This document shows, piece after piece, positions 29,944-31,674 of a DNA stretch of 31,674 nt. The DNA lies in assembly GCA_035480615.1 (NCBI GenBank), contig DATIHO010000143.1, forward strand, positions 1-31,674, in the 5' to 3' direction. Each line of letters opens with the position of its first letter. Positions within the stretch are counted from its first letter, which is position 1. This DNA comes from CAIPFQ01 sp035480615 (GTDB lineage: Bacteria > Chlamydiota > Chlamydiia > Chlamydiales > SM23-39). The position numbers were made by a program, and so were the translations under genes. The notes beneath the pieces are model-generated. The model saw only the letters and a list, made by a program, of their open reading frames with translations. It was not told the origin of the DNA and searched no databases.

Positions 29944-31440
29944 TTATGCAAGAGGTATATTCTTCTTTTCCCATCCTTTCTTTAAAAGATCCATCTGTTT
30001 GTTCGAAATGCCGCCAAGTGTCTCGATAGCTGTGAGAAACCGGACTCTTAGAATATCTTTGCCAAGCAAGGTGGCAGAATCGAAAAGAGGGGGGCCCATA
30101 TGCTTTCCCATCACAGCGGCAAAAAGGATATGCATAACCACTTTTTTGTGATGGACTTCGAAATGTTCCGCTGCTAAATGAGAAGCTTTTTCCAGCCCTT
30201 TTCCGCTCCAATCTTCCAATTCATCTAAATTCCAAATGATGGTTTGAAGAATATGAGAGGCGACTTCAGAAGATATATTTTTGGGGCAAAGCAATTCGGG
30301 AGTGTAGTGTATTTCTGAAATGAAAAAAAAGTCGCAAAGCTGCATGAAATCGGCAAATGTTTTAATGCGGGTATGGACAAGAGGCATAAGCTTTAGCATA
30401 AAAGTTTCATTGAATTTCCATTCAGAAAGGCGCGTCCAAAGCGCTTCTTCAGGAATTGACTCAATGATTTTTTTTTGATTGACCCAGCCTAGTTTCTGAA
30501 TATCGAAAAATGCTCCTGAAGTTCCAATGCGCTTGGGGTCGAAGTCGCGAATGATCTCATTCAATGTGTAAATCTCCCGTTCATCAGGCATACTATAACC
30601 CATGAGGGTAAGAAAATTTACGAGTGCTTCAGGAAGATAACCGCTATCTCGAAAATAGAAAATTGAAGTGGGATTTTTTCTTTTTGAAAGTTTTTTGCCC
30701 TCTTTCCCTAACAGAAGCGGCATATGCATGAAAATCGGCGCCTTCCACCCGAAAGATTCGTAAAGTAAAATGTGTTTTGGGGTCGAGCTCATCCATTCAT
30801 CGCCGCGGATGACATGGGTAATTTTCATTAAATAATCATCTACTACATTCGCGAGATGATAAGTAGGGAACCCGTCCGATTTTAATAATACCTGATCATC
30901 GATGTCGGCCCAAGGCGCTGTAATTCTCCCTTTGATTTGGTCTTCATAGATGCATTCTCCTGTAAGAGGTGCTTTTAAGCGGATGACGAAAGGCTGACCT
31001 GCGGCTTCGCGCTCTTGAATTTCGGCAAGACTCAAATTGCGATATCTTCGATCATATCCGATGCGCTTGCCTGAGGCGGCGGCCACTTCTCGCATTTCAG
31101 CTAATTCTTCTGCGGTTGCAAAACATTTATAAGCATGCCCTTTTTCCAAAAGCTCATAAGCATATTGACGATAAATTTGAGTTCGTTCCGATTGTCTATA
31201 AGGTCCATAAGGTCCGCCGATATCGGGCCCTTCATCCCAATGGATTTTGCACCAATTCAGCGCTTCTAAAATATTTTTCTCATAGCTTGGGCGGCTTCGA
31301 GTTTGATCCGTATCCTCAATGCGGAGGATGAATTTTCCATTGAAATGATGAGCAAAAATCAAATTGAAAAGAGCAATATAAGCAGTTCCCACGTGAGGAT
31401 CACCGGTAGGAGATGGGGCAATACGGACTCGCACAGACAT
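29944..31440 (-). CDS. gltX: Glutamyl-tRNA synthetase
   Basis: This 498-residue class I synthetase charges tRNA-Glu, and in chlamydiae probably tRNA-Gln for later amidation. The HIGH-type motif is PSPTGDPHVGTAY (residues 10-21) and the KMSKS-type motif is KLSKR (250-254). RIEDTDQTRSR, HVIRGDEWMSSTPKHILLYE and the C-terminal anticodon-binding helices are present. The ATG at 31440 is preceded by AAGAGG. Length is normal. Its stop codon falls in a TTA flanking a mini-hairpin. Next gene downstream is the small lipoprotein. Confidence 0.96.
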   Translation of the reverse strand: MSVRVRIAPSPTGDPHVGTAYIALFNLIFAHHFNGKFILRIEDTDQTRSRPSYEKNILEALNWCKIHWDEGPDIGGPYGPYRQSERTQIYRQYAYELLEKGHAYKCFATAEELAEMREVAAASGKRIGYDRRYRNLSLAEIQEREAAGQPFVIRLKAPLTGECIYEDQIKGRITAPWADIDDQVLLKSDGFPTYHLANVVDDYLMKITHVIRGDEWMSSTPKHILLYESFGWKAPIFMHMPLLLGKEGKKLSKRKNPTSIFYFRDSGYLPEALVNFLTLMGYSMPDEREIYTLNEIIRDFDPKRIGTSGAFFDIQKLGWVNQKKIIESIPEEALWTRLSEWKFNETFMLKLMPLVHTRIKTFADFMQLCDFFFISEIHYTPELLCPKNISSEVASHILQTIIWNLDELEDWSGKGLEKASHLAAEHFEVHHKKVVMHILFAAVMGKHMGPPLFDSATLLGKDILRVRFLTAIETLGGISNKQMDLLKKGWEKKNIPLA

Positions 31441-31493
31441 AAGTTAAGCCTCTTGCAGTTACGCAAGAGATCTATTCTATTCTATTCCAAATC

Positions 31494-31674
31494 TTAAATC
31501 AAGCGACCCATAAGAAACGGGGTATTTTTCAAAAACACTTCACAAAGATGAGGCAGATTCAAGTTGTTAGGTAGCGTCCTAAATTGACTGTTTGCAAGGT
31601 CAAGGATTCCCAAATTAGGCAAATTGAGCTTAGGGAGCGTCTTGATTTGGGTGTATGAAAGGTCAAGGACTTCC
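31494..31674 (-). CDS. C-terminal end of a leucine-rich-repeat protein (partial)
   Basis: Fifty-nine residues enter from the right edge. Repeats LEVLDLSYTQIKTLPKLNLP and LGILDLANSQFRTLPNNLNL follow the typical bacterial LRR spacing, and the chain ends CEVFLKNTPFLMGRLI before TAA at 31494-31496. LRR proteins in amoeba-associated chlamydiae are often host-interaction effectors, but the N-terminus is outside the window. It lies 53 bases upstream of gltX on the same strand. Confidence 0.75.
   Translation of the reverse strand, partial: EVLDLSYTQIKTLPKLNLPNLGILDLANSQFRTLPNNLNLPHLCEVFLKNTPFLMGRLI

Overview
The window looks like a chromosomal piece of an environmental (amoeba-associated type) member of the Chlamydiales. 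The reasons are a chlamydial-style pgi and trmB, a gltX gene followed by a tiny lipoprotein gene where classical Chlamydia carry omcA, a CysJ-like reductase without its flavodoxin half, an ExbB/ExbD pair, an unlinked TpsB/Omp85-type outer-membrane protein, eukaryote-like modules (RING-like, LRR), and many palindromic intergenic repeats. The genus cannot be fixed from sequence reading alone.

Left part (1-9.4 kb, nearly all minus strand). A SNF2 helicase is followed after one base by a SWIM zinc-finger protein with an excisionase-like helix-turn-helix. Next comes a run of small stress-type genes that is unusual for this phylum: DUF1328 membrane peptide, BON lipoprotein, a zinc-ribbon protein overlapping a small partner, a YghA/GSP39-like dehydrogenase, a YciE/YciF ferritin-like protein, a DUF6496 peptide and a Y-family DNA polymerase, then cutA.

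Middle (9.6-21.7 kb). A 170-bp hairpin MITE precedes a secreted ceramidase-like protein. It is followed by pgi, tRNA-Pro(UGG), a hypothetical gene with trmB, exbB-exbD, tRNA-Leu(UAG), an AlbA_2/HATPase regulator, a polysaccharide pyruvyl transferase-like protein with a signal peptide, a membrane-anchored lipase, and a tandem pair of putative kinase-fold proteins with N-terminal membrane or signal segments. The last kinase-like gene runs into a fossil of a phosphoribosyltransferase on the opposite strand.

Right part (21.8-31.7 kb). A hypothetical gene, a CDP-alcohol phosphatidyltransferase, the TpsB-like protein, a secreted hypothetical, a RING-like protein with eight-residue tandem repeats, sppA, the CysJ-like reductase, a 43-residue lipoprotein, gltX and the C-terminus of a leucine-rich-repeat protein.

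The most interesting unexplained structure is the set of intergenic palindromes. At least four families of long imperfect inverted repeats (about 80-175 bp) occupy gene ends. Two 170-bp copies 20 kb apart are almost identical and flanked by TTA direct repeats; a third family is flanked by TAA. Several sit exactly on start or stop codons, and homologous copies differ in the inner stem on both arms at once. This suggests a non-autonomous IS5-like MITE population whose hairpin structure is maintained.
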